From contig DASXQT010000009.1 of assembly GCA_036507005.1 (NCBI GenBank), forward strand, positions 16,440 to 80,439: DNA of 64,000 nucleotides, written 5' to 3'. The position numbers and the translations under genes were made by a program. Shown in pieces: positions 8,283-17,587 of this stretch (its first letter is position 1; each line of letters begins with the position of its first letter). This stretch comes from WS-2 sp036507005 (GTDB lineage Bacteria > Eisenbacteria > RBG-16-71-46). A model generated the notes under the pieces. That model worked only from the letters and a program-made list of their open reading frames with translations, ran no database searches and was not told the origin of the DNA.

Positions 8283-9461
8283 CTGAGCTCGACCCTGATC
8301 CTGGGCGGCGGCTTCGGCGGCATCGCATGCGCCCGGAGGCTCGCCGAGCGCGCTCCGCGCTCGCATCGCATCCTGCTCGTGGACCGCTCGCGCGACTTCC
8401 TGGTCGGCGCGGCCAAGACCTGGGTCATGCTCGACGAGCGGCGCCCGGATCAGGTGGTGTGCGAGCGCTCGCGGTTGCTCCCGGCGGGCGTCACGCGGAT
8501 CGCGGACGAGGTGCGCGGGATCGACCCCGCGCGCCGCGAGGCGCGCACCACCAGCGGTCCGCTCTCGGCCGATCACCTCGTGCTGGCGCTCGGCGCCGAG
8601 CTCGACATGGGCGCCGTGCCCGGGCTGGCGGAGGCGGCGCAGTCCTTCTACACGCTCGACGGCGCGGTGCGCCTGCGCACGGCGCTCGGCCGCTTCTCCG
8701 GCGGGCGGATCGTGTTCCTCGTTCCCCGCCTGCCCTTCAAATGCCCGCCCGCGCCCTACGAGGCGGCGATGATGCTCCACGCGGCGCTCGAGCGCCGCGG
8801 GTCGCGGGCGGCCACGACGATCGAGGTCTGGACGCTGGAGAAGGCGCCGATGGGGACCGCGGGGCCGGAGATGGGGGCGGCCATCGTCCGCGAGCTCGCG
8901 GCCCGGGGGATCGGATTCCATCCCGGCAAGAAGGCGACGAGCGTGGAGGGCGCGCGCGGCGTGGTGCGCTTCGAGGACGGGGGCGAAGTTGCCTACGATC
9001 TCCTGATCGCGGTTCCGCCCCACCTCGCGCCTCGCATCGCGGTGGAGGCGGGGCTCGCCGCCCCGGGGGGCTTCATCCCGGTCGACCCCGACACGCTGGC
9101 GGTGAAGAAGCCGGGGATCGCGCCCGGCGTCTACGCCATCGGCGACGTCACGAGCGTCGCGCTCCCGGGCCGCTGGGCCGCGGACGTCCCGCTGGTGCTG
9201 CCCAAGGCCGGCGTGCTCGCGGCGGCGCAGGGCGAGGCGCTGGCCGAGCGCATCGCCGCCGCGCTGCGCGGCGAGACTCCGAGCGCGGCCTTCGAGGGCC
9301 GCGGCCACTGCTACATCGAGGTCGGCGGCGGGCGCGCGATGCGCGGCGACGGAGCGTTCTTCGAGACCCCGCATCCGGTGATGACCGCGCGGCCCCCGGA
9401 CGAGGCCCAGTACCACGACAAGCAGGCGTGGGTGGAGGGATGGCTCAGGCCGCCGGCGTGA
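8283..9461 (+). CDS. SQR-like NAD(P)/FAD-dependent oxidoreductase, probable CTG start
   Basis: A 392-residue two-dinucleotide-binding-domain flavoprotein. The FAD-binding GGGFGG is at residues 8-13, a second nucleotide-binding region lies near GRIVFLVP (about 141-148), and the FAD-closing motif GVYAIGDV comes near residue 280. A Cys in PFKCPPAPYE (about 154) occupies the place of a redox Cys in sulfide:quinone oxidoreductase relatives. A strong AAGGAG (8271-8276) is followed six bases later by CTG, with no ATG, GTG or TTG at a usable distance, so I place the start at CTG 8283. The upstream frame to ATG 8142 is Arg-rich and lacks family character. Substrate unknown; sulfide or a quinone-linked donor is possible. 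Confidence 0.8.
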   Translation: MSSTLILGGGFGGIACARRLAERAPRSHRILLVDRSRDFLVGAAKTWVMLDERRPDQVVCERSRLLPAGVTRIADEVRGIDPARREARTTSGPLSADHLVLALGAELDMGAVPGLAEAAQSFYTLDGAVRLRTALGRFSGGRIVFLVPRLPFKCPPAPYEAAMMLHAALERRGSRAATTIEVWTLEKAPMGTAGPEMGAAIVRELAARGIGFHPGKKATSVEGARGVVRFEDGGEVAYDLLIAVPPHLAPRIAVEAGLAAPGGFIPVDPDTLAVKKPGIAPGVYAIGDVTSVALPGRWAADVPLVLPKAGVLAAAQGEALAERIAAALRGETPSAAFEGRGHCYIEVGGGRAMRGDGAFFETPHPVMTARPPDEAQYHDKQAWVEGWLRPPA

Positions 9462-10939
9462 GGGCGGGAGCGCGCGCGGCGCGCCCGCCCGTGAGCCGCC
9501 TCCGGGCCGCCGCGGCGGCGCCGCCGGCTCCACCGCCCGCGAAGCGCTCCTCCGCGCCGCTCTTCCTCCTCGTCGCCGGGCTGGTCGCGCTCACGCGCCT
9601 GCCCTTCCTCGGCCCCGGCTTCGGAGCCGACCCCGATGCCTGGCGCGTGGCCTGGGCGGCACGCGTGCTCGCGACCACGGGGCGCTACGAGGCCTCGCGC
9701 TTTCCGGGCTATCCGCTCCAGGAGATGCTGTCGGCCCTCATCGTGCGCGGCGGGCCGCTCGCCCTGAACGGCGCCTCGGCGCTCCTCTCGGCGATCGGCG
9801 CCGGCTGCTTCGCGCTCGCGCTGCGGCGTCTCGGCAGCCGCGACGCCGCGATCGCGGCGCTCGCGCTCGCCTCGACGCCCGCGGTCCATCTCGCGAGCCT
9901 CACCGCGATGGACTACGCCTGGGCCCTGGGCTTCGCGCTCGCGGCGCTCGCGCTCGCCCTCGGCGGGCGCGCCGCCCTAGCCGGCGTGCTCGCGGGCCTC
10001 GCGATCGGGTGCCGCATCACCTCGGCGGGCTTCCTCGCGCCGCTCGCGCTCGCATTCGCACATGTCGTCCCGCCCGGGTCGCGCCTCAAGGCGATCGCGC
10101 GATTCGGCGCCGCGGCGATCGCGGTCGCGGTCCTCGCGTGGCTGCCGGTGATGCTCACCTACGGCGCCGGCTTCCTGCGCTTCTACGAGAGCGGCACCCC
10201 GCGGCTCCTCTATGTGATCAAGAACGCGAGCGTGGATCTCTGGGGCATCCCCGGGACCGTGGCACTCGCGGCCGCCGTCGGGGCGCTGCTCGTTCGCGGC
10301 GCCCGGGTGCCGCGCGAAACGTCCGCGCCGGGCGCGCCGCGGCTCACCGCCGCCTGGGCGAGCGGCATCGCGATCTACGCGCTCGCCTACCTCCGGCTCC
10401 CGATCAAGGCGTTCTACCTCATCCCGGTCGTCCCGTTCGCGCTCCTCCTGCTGGCGCAGCGGCTGCCGCGCCCGGCGTTCGTTGCGGTGTGCGTGGCCCT
10501 CGTGGCATCGCCGTGGATCCTCGAGGTGAGTCAGCCCGGCAGGCTGGACAGCCCGGGGTGGACGACCGGGACGGTGAGGCTCGAGGCGGGCGGCCGCCCC
10601 TGGGTGCTCGATCTGCTCCACGGCCCCGTGCTCGTGGACCATGCGCGGCGGGAGAGGGGCATGCGTTACGTCGATCGCGCCCTGGAGGCCGCGCGCCGGC
10701 TGCCGGGGGAGAGCGTGGTCGTGGCCTGGGACTGGCTGCCCCAAATCCGCGTGCGGCTCGGAGGCAAGCGCGACGGCCGCGTGGAGTACGTCTACCGGCT
10801 CACGGCCGCCGAGCTGGCGGAGCTGAGGAGCCGGGGCGCCGGCCTCTACGACCTGGCCGGCGCCGAGGAGGAGAACGTGAAGGTCGACGGCGTGAGCCTG
10901 CGCGAGAACGGCTCGCGCCCGCTGGTCGAAGTCCCCTGA
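9440..10939 (+). CDS. Multi-pass membrane protein, GT-C-like
   Basis: A 499-residue integral membrane protein starting at ATG 9440 behind GGTGGAGGG, overlapping the end of the flavoprotein gene by 22 bases. After a short Arg/Ala/Pro-rich cytoplasmic tail (about 1-35) there are about ten hydrophobic segments to about residue 370. The first outside loop is LGPGFGADPDAWRVA, an acidic loop in the position used catalytically by GT-C glycosyltransferases. A soluble C-terminal region of about 130 residues follows. The fold class is inferred; acceptor and donor are unknown. Confidence 0.6.
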   Translation: MAQAAGVRAGARAARPPVSRLRAAAAAPPAPPPAKRSSAPLFLLVAGLVALTRLPFLGPGFGADPDAWRVAWAARVLATTGRYEASRFPGYPLQEMLSALIVRGGPLALNGASALLSAIGAGCFALALRRLGSRDAAIAALALASTPAVHLASLTAMDYAWALGFALAALALALGGRAALAGVLAGLAIGCRITSAGFLAPLALAFAHVVPPGSRLKAIARFGAAAIAVAVLAWLPVMLTYGAGFLRFYESGTPRLLYVIKNASVDLWGIPGTVALAAAVGALLVRGARVPRETSAPGAPRLTAAWASGIAIYALAYLRLPIKAFYLIPVVPFALLLLAQRLPRPAFVAVCVALVASPWILEVSQPGRLDSPGWTTGTVRLEAGGRPWVLDLLHGPVLVDHARRERGMRYVDRALEAARRLPGESVVVAWDWLPQIRVRLGGKRDGRVEYVYRLTAAELAELRSRGAGLYDLAGAEEENVKVDGVSLRENGSRPLVEVP

Positions 10940-10953
10940 GCGGCGGGCGGGCA

Positions 10954-10971
10954 CGGGGGCCCGAGCCCCCG
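10954..10971. terminator. GC-rich hairpin between convergent genes
   Basis: CGGGGGC-CCGA-GCCCCCG is a perfect 7-bp stem with a 4-nt loop between two convergent genes. There is no T-tract, so it is at best a weak bidirectional terminator. Confidence 0.35.
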
Positions 10972-11000
10972 AGCCCCGGGCCGCCGCCCGCCCCGCCCCG

Positions 11001-12881
11001 CTACTTCAGCAGCTTGTCCATCTCGTCCATCACCGCGTTCATCTCGAGCATCGCCGCCCGGAACGGCGCGGGCGTCGTCATGTCCACGCCCGCGTCCTTG
11101 AGCAGGTCGATCGGGTACTTGGACGATCCCGCGCGCAGCATGTCGAGGTAGGCGTCGCGCCGGCGAGTGCTCTTGCCGAGCGCGGCCTCCTCGCGGATCC
11201 CGTTCGCGAGGGCGGTCGAGGCCACGATGCTGGTGGCGTACTGGTAGACGTAGAAGTCGTAGAAGAAGTGGGGGATGTAGCTCCACTCGACCCCGTAGAG
11301 CGAGTCCACCTGGCACACCCCCTGGTCGTGCCCCAGATACTTGCGCACCAGCCCGAGGTAGAGCTCGGACAGGTTGTCGCCGGTCAGGGTCTCGTCCTTC
11401 TCGGCCATCTCGTGCATGCGCAGCTCGAACTCGGCGAACAGGGTCTGGCGGAACAGGGTCCCGCGCAGGTTGTCGAGGTAGCTCCCCAGCACGTAGAGCC
11501 GCGTGGGCTTGTCCTTGGTCCGGTCCAGCATGTGGTGGAAGAGCAGGTTCTCGTTGAGCGTCGAGGCCACCTCGGCCACGAAGGTCGCGTAGTCGTGGGT
11601 GACGAAGGGCTGGGTGCGGTCGGCGAAGTAGGTGTGCATCGAGTGGCCCGACTCGTGCGCCAGGGTTCCGACCTCGTCGTAGAGCCCGGTGAAGTTCTGG
11701 AGCTGGTAGGGGTGCACGCCGTAGGCGCCGGTGCTGTAGGCGCCCGAGGCTTTGCCGGTGCTCGGCATCCAGTCGATCCAGCGCGAGGCGAAGCCCTTGC
11801 GCAGCGTGTCCACGTAGGCCTTGCCGAGCGGGGCGAGCGCCTCGAGCACGGTCGACATCGCCTGCTCGGGCGAGAAGCTCATCTTCACCTCGGAGACGAT
11901 CGGGGCGTAGAGGTCCTCGTAGCGCAGCGGCTTCACCCCCATCATGCGCTGGCGCAGCCGCAGGTAGCGGTGGAGGGTGGGGAGATTGGCGTGCACGTCG
12001 TCGAGGAGCTGGGTGTAGACCCGCGGCGGGATGTTGTCGCCGAACAGCGAGCCCTCGACGCAGCTCGCGTACTTGTGCACGTCGCGCTCGAAGATGTGGG
12101 ACTGCACCTGGGCGTTGAGCGCGGCGCCGTAGGTGCCCTTGAAGTCGCGGTGCGCGCGCCAGAACGCGCGGAACACGGTGTCGCGGTCGGCGCGGCTCAC
12201 GGCCTGCCGGTAGCGGGTGTAGGCCGCGTCGTCGAGCCGCACCTCGCCGGTCGTGAGCGTCACGGTCGGCCACGGCAGCTCGGCGTTGTTGAACAGGTCG
12301 CGGATCGTGTTGCCCGCGTTCTCGAGGCGCCCGGCCTGGGCGGCGACCTTCTCCTCCTGGGCGGAGAGGGTGTGCTTCTCGTAGCGCAGGATGTTCTCGA
12401 GGTAGGGCCGGTACTCCTTGAGCCGCGGCTCGGCCCCGAGGTAGGCCCGCACCTTCTCGCCCCCGATCGCGAGGATCTCCGGCCGCACGTACGACGCGGC
12501 CGAGCTCAGCTCGACTCCGAGCCGCTCGGCCGCCTCCCGCATCCCGAGGTGTCCGCTGTCGCGCAGGTCCTGGTCGCTGAGCTGGCTCGCGTAGGTGGCG
12601 AGCCGCGCGAGGTCGCGCTGGAGATCCATCAGGGCCGAGAGCGCGGCGTAGAGGCTGTCCGGCGCCGCCCCGAGGTGGCCCTGGAAGGCGCCCATCCGCG
12701 GGATGCGCCCGGCGAGGTCATCGCGGGCCGCCGACCACGCGGCCTCCGAGGGGTAGAGGTCGGAGAGATTCCACGTGTACCCGATCGGGATCTCGGAGCG
12801 CTCGGCGGCGCGCGCGGGGGAAGCGTGGGAGGGGAGCAGCGCGGCGAGCGCCAGGAGCGAACGGCGAAGCGATCGATTCAT
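11001..12881 (-). CDS. pepF: Oligoendopeptidase F (M3 family metallopeptidase)
   Basis: A 626-residue M3B-family zinc peptidase. The mature N-terminus begins with the family block IGYTWNLSDLYPSEAAW, and the zinc site is LAHESGHSMH (HExxH, about 407-411) with downstream Glu in the TLNENLLFHHML helix. The C-terminal VCQVDSLYGVEWSYIPHFFYDFYVYQYATS segment matches the active-site closing region in two pieces. Unlike classical cytoplasmic PepF it has a signal peptide (MNRSLRRSLLALAALLPSHA), so it probably degrades peptides in the periplasm. The start at 12881 was chosen for that signal; the longer frame adds only Arg/Ala-rich sequence. Confidence 0.93.
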   Translation of the reverse strand: MNRSLRRSLLALAALLPSHASPARAAERSEIPIGYTWNLSDLYPSEAAWSAARDDLAGRIPRMGAFQGHLGAAPDSLYAALSALMDLQRDLARLATYASQLSDQDLRDSGHLGMREAAERLGVELSSAASYVRPEILAIGGEKVRAYLGAEPRLKEYRPYLENILRYEKHTLSAQEEKVAAQAGRLENAGNTIRDLFNNAELPWPTVTLTTGEVRLDDAAYTRYRQAVSRADRDTVFRAFWRAHRDFKGTYGAALNAQVQSHIFERDVHKYASCVEGSLFGDNIPPRVYTQLLDDVHANLPTLHRYLRLRQRMMGVKPLRYEDLYAPIVSEVKMSFSPEQAMSTVLEALAPLGKAYVDTLRKGFASRWIDWMPSTGKASGAYSTGAYGVHPYQLQNFTGLYDEVGTLAHESGHSMHTYFADRTQPFVTHDYATFVAEVASTLNENLLFHHMLDRTKDKPTRLYVLGSYLDNLRGTLFRQTLFAEFELRMHEMAEKDETLTGDNLSELYLGLVRKYLGHDQGVCQVDSLYGVEWSYIPHFFYDFYVYQYATSIVASTALANGIREEAALGKSTRRRDAYLDMLRAGSSKYPIDLLKDAGVDMTTPAPFRAAMLEMNAVMDEMDKLLK

Positions 12882-13115
12882 GGGGCGTCCTCGGAAGCGC
12901 GCGCGGGATTGCCCCGCGCCGGCGCGCGCACCGGCCCGCGGGAGCCGGCATGCTAGCCCGGACCGCTCATGAGCCGCCAGCACGGGTCATGGGCGGTCAA
13001 GCTGAGGGATCGGCGACCTCACCGGCTCACTGCCGCCCTGCGACGGTCAGACGTCGGGCGCGGAGCGACAGGGGGGTCGCTCGAGATCCGGTACCGCTGA
13101 TATGCTCTCCGGCGC

Positions 13116-13631
13116 ATGCCGCTCGCCATCGTTCCGCTGCTCGTCGGGCTCCTCGCCACCTCCGGGTTCCCGCTCGCCCCCGGCCTCGCGCCGCCGGCCG
13201 CGGTGGGAGGGGCGGTCGCGGATTCCTTGGGCGCCCGCGGTCCCGATCTCTTCGCCGGATTCTCCTGACCGCTGCCCGTGGTCCCGTTGGGACCTGTAGT
13301 CGACCCCGACTGGGCGCTCTACCACATGCAACGCGCGCTCTGGGATCCTGTGGATCCGCGGCATCTCGGGTCGCTCCACGCCGAGCTGCAGTTCCGGGTG
13401 AACGGCGAGGTCTATCGCTTCTCGAGCGAGCGCACGCTCCGGCGCTTCATGCTGAACCCGACGCGCTGGTGCGGGCGGGTGAGGGATCCGGTCACCGGCC
13501 GCCGCTTCGTGCCGACCCGGCGCTCGCCGGAGGCCTATTGGGTGGGCGGGCCCTACTTCTTCGAGAGCGATTCGACCAAGGCGCGGTTCGTCGACGATCC
13601 GCGCCGCTACGAGATCATCCGCCGCATGTAG
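13116..13631 (+). CDS. Secreted YHS-like double-domain protein with in-frame UGA
   Basis: Read through a single UGA (13266-13268), this gives 171 residues. A signal peptide (MPLAIVPLLVGLLATSGFPL) is followed by a Pro/Ala/Gly linker, the UGA at codon 51 (DLFAGFS-UGA-PLPVVP), and two tandem YHS-like units: VNGEVYRFSSERTLRRFMLN and GGPYFFESDSTKARFVDDP. Nearly every codon on both sides of the UGA ends in G or C, so coding continues across it. A perfect hairpin begins 11 nt after the UGA. Alternatives are a 117-residue protein from GTG 13278, which loses the signal peptide, or a nonsense mutation. YHS domains usually bind metals. A Sec at this position is not known to me from the family. Confidence 0.55.
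13266..13294 (+). promoter_or_regulatory. Perfect hairpin at SECIS-like distance from UGA
   Basis: After UGA (13266-13268) and 11 nt comes GGUCCC-GUU-GGGACC, a perfect 6-bp stem with a 3-nt loop whose first base is G. The loop starts 17 nt past the UGA, which fits the published spacing of bacterial SECIS hairpins. A short GC-rich palindrome could also arise by chance. Confidence 0.35.
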
Positions 13632-13632
13632 C

Positions 13633-13651
13633 GGCGGCGCCGCACGCCGCC
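13633..13651. terminator. Hairpin between convergent genes
   Basis: GGCGGCG-CCGCA-CGCCGCC forms a perfect 7-bp stem two bases after the stop of the YHS-like gene and just before the end of the opposing membrane protein gene. No T-tract follows. Confidence 0.4.
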
Positions 13652-13658
13652 CCGAACC

Positions 13659-14750
13659 CTAGAAGTGGCTCGAAAGCCTGGAGAGGTACATCAGGAACTG
13701 GAGCGAGAGCCCGGCGAGCACCACGCCCTCGCCGCCCAGGCGGCTCGAGCCCGGCCACGCCGACAGGTGGCGGGTGATGCGCTGCAACGAGACCGGGCCG
13801 ACGATCGCCAGCGCCACGACGCTCGGCACCAGGAGCTGCGATCCCGCGAAGGCGCTTTGCGTGGTGACCAGGCCGGCGCCGACCGTCGCCACGCTCACGC
13901 AGATCCACATGCCGCCCGGACCGAGCCAGGGCTGGGTCGGGAGCGCGAACGACAGCACCACGGCCATGGTCAGCACTCCCAGCCGGCCGAGCAGCTCGTC
14001 GCCCGCGTATTGCACCAGCCCGGCGGGATTGAAGCTCAGCGACTGCACCAGGGCGTCCCAGGCGCTGAAGTTGAACCAGGGTCCGAGCGTCATCGAGAGC
14101 GCGACGTAGGAGATGCTGCCCAGCACGACCACGGCTGCCGCGAAGGCGATGAGGCGCGGCCGCTCCTCGTAGACCAGGTAGAACAGGGCCGCCGCCGCAT
14201 ACCACGCGGCCTGCGCGTGGACGGTCCACGCCGCGGTCAGGAAGATCGCCGCGGCCACCGCCCCCGTCGCCCGCTTCACGGTGCGGAGCGCGACGAACCC
14301 GGCGAGCACCAGCGCCATCATCACGATCTCGGGGCGGGCGACTTCGGGCCGGCCCACCAGGAGCCCGTAGCCCGCGAGCGCGCAGCCGCCGCTCGTCACC
14401 GCCAGCGTCCAGCTCAGGGTCTCGATCCACACCGCCGCGCCGACCAGGCCGGCGGTCGCGAGCGCGGCCAGCATCGAGAGGGCGCGCGGCTCCCAGAGGT
14501 GCGGCCCGAAGATGCCGGCGAGCATGGACAGCGCGAGCGGGAAGCCCGGCATGAGCGAGGGCGTCGCCGCCGCGGGCTCGACGTAGAGCGGCTGCTGGCT
14601 GGCCACCCGCGCCACGTGCTCGAGGATCAGGCCCTCGACCGGATCGGCGGGGGTGGCGTGCAGGATGCGGCGGAACACGACGAAGACGAACCCGGCCAGG
14701 GCCAGCCCGGAGCCCAGCCAGAGCAGGTCGCGGAGCGTGCGCGTGATCAT
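13659..14750 (-). CDS. Multi-pass membrane protein, GT-C-like
   Basis: A 363-residue membrane protein with about nine hydrophobic segments. The start ATG at 14750 follows GGGGAG and opens directly into the first membrane helix (LLWLGSGLALAGFVFVVF). The first outside loop carries TPADPVEG and EHVARVASQQPLYVEP, the usual place of an acidic catalytic residue in polyprenyl-sugar-dependent GT-C enzymes. There is no large soluble C-terminal domain. Function is not assignable beyond a possible glycosyltransferase-like role in the cell envelope. Confidence 0.6.
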   Translation of the reverse strand: MITRTLRDLLWLGSGLALAGFVFVVFRRILHATPADPVEGLILEHVARVASQQPLYVEPAAATPSLMPGFPLALSMLAGIFGPHLWEPRALSMLAALATAGLVGAAVWIETLSWTLAVTSGGCALAGYGLLVGRPEVARPEIVMMALVLAGFVALRTVKRATGAVAAAIFLTAAWTVHAQAAWYAAAALFYLVYEERPRLIAFAAAVVVLGSISYVALSMTLGPWFNFSAWDALVQSLSFNPAGLVQYAGDELLGRLGVLTMAVVLSFALPTQPWLGPGGMWICVSVATVGAGLVTTQSAFAGSQLLVPSVVALAIVGPVSLQRITRHLSAWPGSSRLGGEGVVLAGLSLQFLMYLSRLSSHF

Positions 14751-15111
14751 GAGAGGAAACTCCCCGGTTGGCTGTGTCGTCAGGTCCCCGAGGGGATGGC
14801 CCGCGCTCCGGGGATTATCGGCTCCTCGTGCCCCGGGGTTGAGCGCCGAGCCGTTCGCTCCGCCGCATGTCCGCGGACGCCGGGGTGGGGGATAGTTGTG
14901 GCGGGAAGGCGGCATCGTGCTAACTTCCCCGCACGCTGCTCCGCGCGGAGGGCCACCCCTAGGGGGAGCGCAGCCGCAGCATGCGTGGCCCCGGGCGCGG
15001 AAACGTCGCTATGGCCATGCCCCTCCTAAATTCCTGTGCCCGGGACGACCGGCTCGGGCCGAAGCTTGCGGCCCCCGATCGGCGCGCGACGTGCGCGTCG
15101 CCGCCGGGCCG
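14751..15111. other. Divergent intergenic region
   Basis: This 361-base stretch separates a minus-strand membrane protein from a plus-strand histidine kinase and must hold both promoters. It is rich in GC-only palindromes. I see no convincing -35/-10 pair, RNA element or small gene. Confidence 0.4.
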
Positions 15112-17556
15112 ATGAGCCAGGCGCCGGGCTCGTCCGCGATCGGCCGGCGCGGCGCCGCGCGCGCCGCCGTCCGGGCCGTGGTGCTGGTCGCGCTCTATTT
15201 CGCGACCGGCAGGCTCGGGCTCTCCTTCGCCCGCATCCACGGCAGCGTCTCCCTGGTCTGGCCGCCGAGCGGCATCGCGCTCGCCGCCCTGCTGCTGCTC
15301 GGCCTCCGCTACTGGCCCGCGATCCTGGCCGGCGCCTTCCTCGTCAACGTCACGACCTCGGGCGCGATCGGAAGCTCGATCGGGATCGCGATCGGGAACA
15401 CCCTGGAGGCGGTCGCGGGCGCGGCGCTGGTGCAGCGCTTCGCCGGCGGCACGCGCGCGTTCGACCAGGCGCGCGACGTCTTCAAGTTCGCCTTCCTCGC
15501 CGGGATGGTGAGCACCACGATCGCCGCCACGCTGGGGGTCGCGAGCCTCGTCCTGTGGCACCAGGCGCGCTGGGCGGCCTTTGGAGACCTGTGGCTCAAC
15601 TGGTGGGTCGGCGACCTCGGCGGCGATCTCATGATCGCGCCGTTCCTGATCCTGTGGCGGATCAACCCGCGCCCGGGCTGGAGCCGGGTGCGCATGCTGG
15701 AGCTGGGGCTGGTGCTGGCCTCGGTGATCCTCATGGGCCTGGTGGTGTTCGGCGACTTCATGGGCTTCGAGCGGCACCGCGCGCGCCTCACCTTCCTCTG
15801 CATCCCGCCACTCCTGTGGGCGGCGTTCCGGTTCGGGCCGCGCAAGGCCGCGACCATGTCGGCGATCGTGTTCGCCATGGCGGCCTACGCCACCGGGCGG
15901 GGCTACGGGGCGTTCTCGCGCGTGGCCGCGGACGAATCCGCGATCCTCCTCGTGCTCTTCATCTGCGTGGCGAGCGTGACGGTGCTGGTGGTGGCGGCCC
16001 AGGTCTCCGAGCGCAGGCGCGTCGAGGCCTCGGTGCGTGCGGCGCACGAGGAGCTGGGGCTCCGCCACGAGCGCCAGTCCAGCGATCTCTCGCGCGCGGT
16101 CGAGGAGCTGGGATTCCAGGTCCGGGCGCGCCATCGCGCCGAGCGCTACGCCGAGGCCATCGTCGAGACCGTGCGCGAGCCGCTGCTGGTGCTGGACCGC
16201 GGGTTCGGCATCCAGGCGGCGAACGCCGCCTTCAGCCGGATGTTCCGCATCCCCCGGGAGAAGGCGGAGAACCGCTCGATCTTCGAGCTGGGCGAGCGCG
16301 AGTGGGACATTCCGGAGGTGCGCGACGTGCTCGAGGAGGTGCTGCGCACCGGGGCCGCGGTCGAGGGCCGGGAGGTGGTGCAGGCGTTTCCCGGCGTGGG
16401 AACCCGCACGCTGATGCTGAGCGCCTTCCGCCTGGCCGGAGAGACGGCGAAGGGCCCGCTGATCCTGCTCGTGATGGAGGACGTCACCGAGAACCGGCGG
16501 GCGACCGAGGAGCTGAAGATCAACGAGGAGCGCTTCCGGGCCGTGGTGGAGACCGCGGTGGACGGCATCGTGTCCGCCAACCGCAGCGGCGAGATCATCT
16601 TCCTGAACCCCGCGGCCGAGCGGATCTTCGGCCTGAGCGAGGCGGAGGCTCTCGGCTCCTCGCTCGCGAGGCTGGTGCACGAGCGGCACCGCCAGGATGC
16701 GGATCCCGGCGTGCTCAGCTTCCTCGCCGACGGCCGGAGCTCGGCCGCCGGGGGCCTGCTCGAGATGTCCGGGCGGCGCAAGGACGGCTCGGAGTTCCCG
16801 CTCGAGCTCGCGGTCACGAGCTGGAGCATCGGGGGCGAGCGGTACTTCACCGCGATCGTGCGCGACATCACGGAGCGCAAGGCGGCCGAGCGCGAGCTCC
16901 AGCACCTGTCCGGCCGGCTGCTCCAGCTCCGGGACGAAGAGCAGCGGCGCATCGCCCGCGAGCTCCACGACAGCACTGCGCAGAAGTTCTCGGCGCTGGC
17001 GCTGAACCTGGCGGTGCTGGAGCGGGCCGCGTCCTCCCTCGCCCCCCAGCAGCGGGACGCGCTGGAAGAGAGCCTCGAGCTGGCCAATGAATGCTCGAGC
17101 GAGCTGCGGGACATCTCCTCCCTGCTCCACCCGCCGCTGCTCGACGAGGTCGGCCTCGAGACCGCGATCCGATCCTATGTGGACTCGTTCGCCCGCCGCA
17201 CGAGGATCCGCGTCTCGCTCCGGTTCGCGCCCCGCCTCGCCCGGCTGTCCCAGGAGGTCGAGACCACCGTCTTCCGCATCGTCCAGGAGTGCCTCACCAA
17301 CGTCCTGCGCCACGCGGACAGCCCGGCCGTCGTGGTCGAGATCGATGAGGGCGAGGAGGAAGTCCGGGTCGAGGTGAGCGACCAGGGTCGCGGGATGCCC
17401 GAGAACGCCGGGCGCGCCGGCGGAGGCGCGGGCGTGGGCATCCAGGCGATGCGGGGACGGGTGCGGCAGCTCGACGGCACGTTCGAGATCGGGCCCGTCG
17501 AGGGCGGAGGCACGCGCGTGACCGCGACCATCCCGGTGCCGCGCGAGAGCGCCTGA
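15112..17556 (+). CDS. MASE1-PAS-PAS histidine kinase (NarL-system type)
   Basis: An 814-residue sensor kinase. Residues 20-310 contain eight or so membrane helices with the MASE1 signature SVSLVWPPSGIALAALL near residue 45. A short coiled coil leads to two PAS domains (about 350-465 and 470-595); the second holds AVVETAVDGIVSANRSG and ends in IVRDITERKAAE. The dimerisation/phosphoacceptor helix is HisKA_3-like, RRIARELHDSTAQK with His619, followed by a HATPase domain with DQGRGMP and GVGIQAMRGR. Such kinases pair with LuxR-type regulators, but none is adjacent. Start ATG 15112 (MSQAPGSSAIG) was chosen because upstream in-frame sequence lacks coding character. Confidence 0.9.
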   Translation: MSQAPGSSAIGRRGAARAAVRAVVLVALYFATGRLGLSFARIHGSVSLVWPPSGIALAALLLLGLRYWPAILAGAFLVNVTTSGAIGSSIGIAIGNTLEAVAGAALVQRFAGGTRAFDQARDVFKFAFLAGMVSTTIAATLGVASLVLWHQARWAAFGDLWLNWWVGDLGGDLMIAPFLILWRINPRPGWSRVRMLELGLVLASVILMGLVVFGDFMGFERHRARLTFLCIPPLLWAAFRFGPRKAATMSAIVFAMAAYATGRGYGAFSRVAADESAILLVLFICVASVTVLVVAAQVSERRRVEASVRAAHEELGLRHERQSSDLSRAVEELGFQVRARHRAERYAEAIVETVREPLLVLDRGFGIQAANAAFSRMFRIPREKAENRSIFELGEREWDIPEVRDVLEEVLRTGAAVEGREVVQAFPGVGTRTLMLSAFRLAGETAKGPLILLVMEDVTENRRATEELKINEERFRAVVETAVDGIVSANRSGEIIFLNPAAERIFGLSEAEALGSSLARLVHERHRQDADPGVLSFLADGRSSAAGGLLEMSGRRKDGSEFPLELAVTSWSIGGERYFTAIVRDITERKAAERELQHLSGRLLQLRDEEQRRIARELHDSTAQKFSALALNLAVLERAASSLAPQQRDALEESLELANECSSELRDISSLLHPPLLDEVGLETAIRSYVDSFARRTRIRVSLRFAPRLARLSQEVETTVFRIVQECLTNVLRHADSPAVVVEIDEGEEEVRVEVSDQGRGMPENAGRAGGGAGVGIQAMRGRVRQLDGTFEIGPVEGGGTRVTATIPVPRESA

Positions 17557-17587
17557 GCGGCGCTGCGGCGGGCGCCGCGAAAGGAAG

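Noticed and set aside
6842..9439. A long plus-strand frame covering puuD antisense and continuing into the membrane protein gene
   Set aside because: Only the part from 9440 has membrane-protein character; the rest is Arg/Pro-rich shadow of puuD and the flavoprotein.
13278..13631. Independent 117-residue gene from GTG 13278
   Set aside because: It lacks a ribosome site and a signal peptide, while the frame upstream is coding-like and supplies one; kept as an alternative only.
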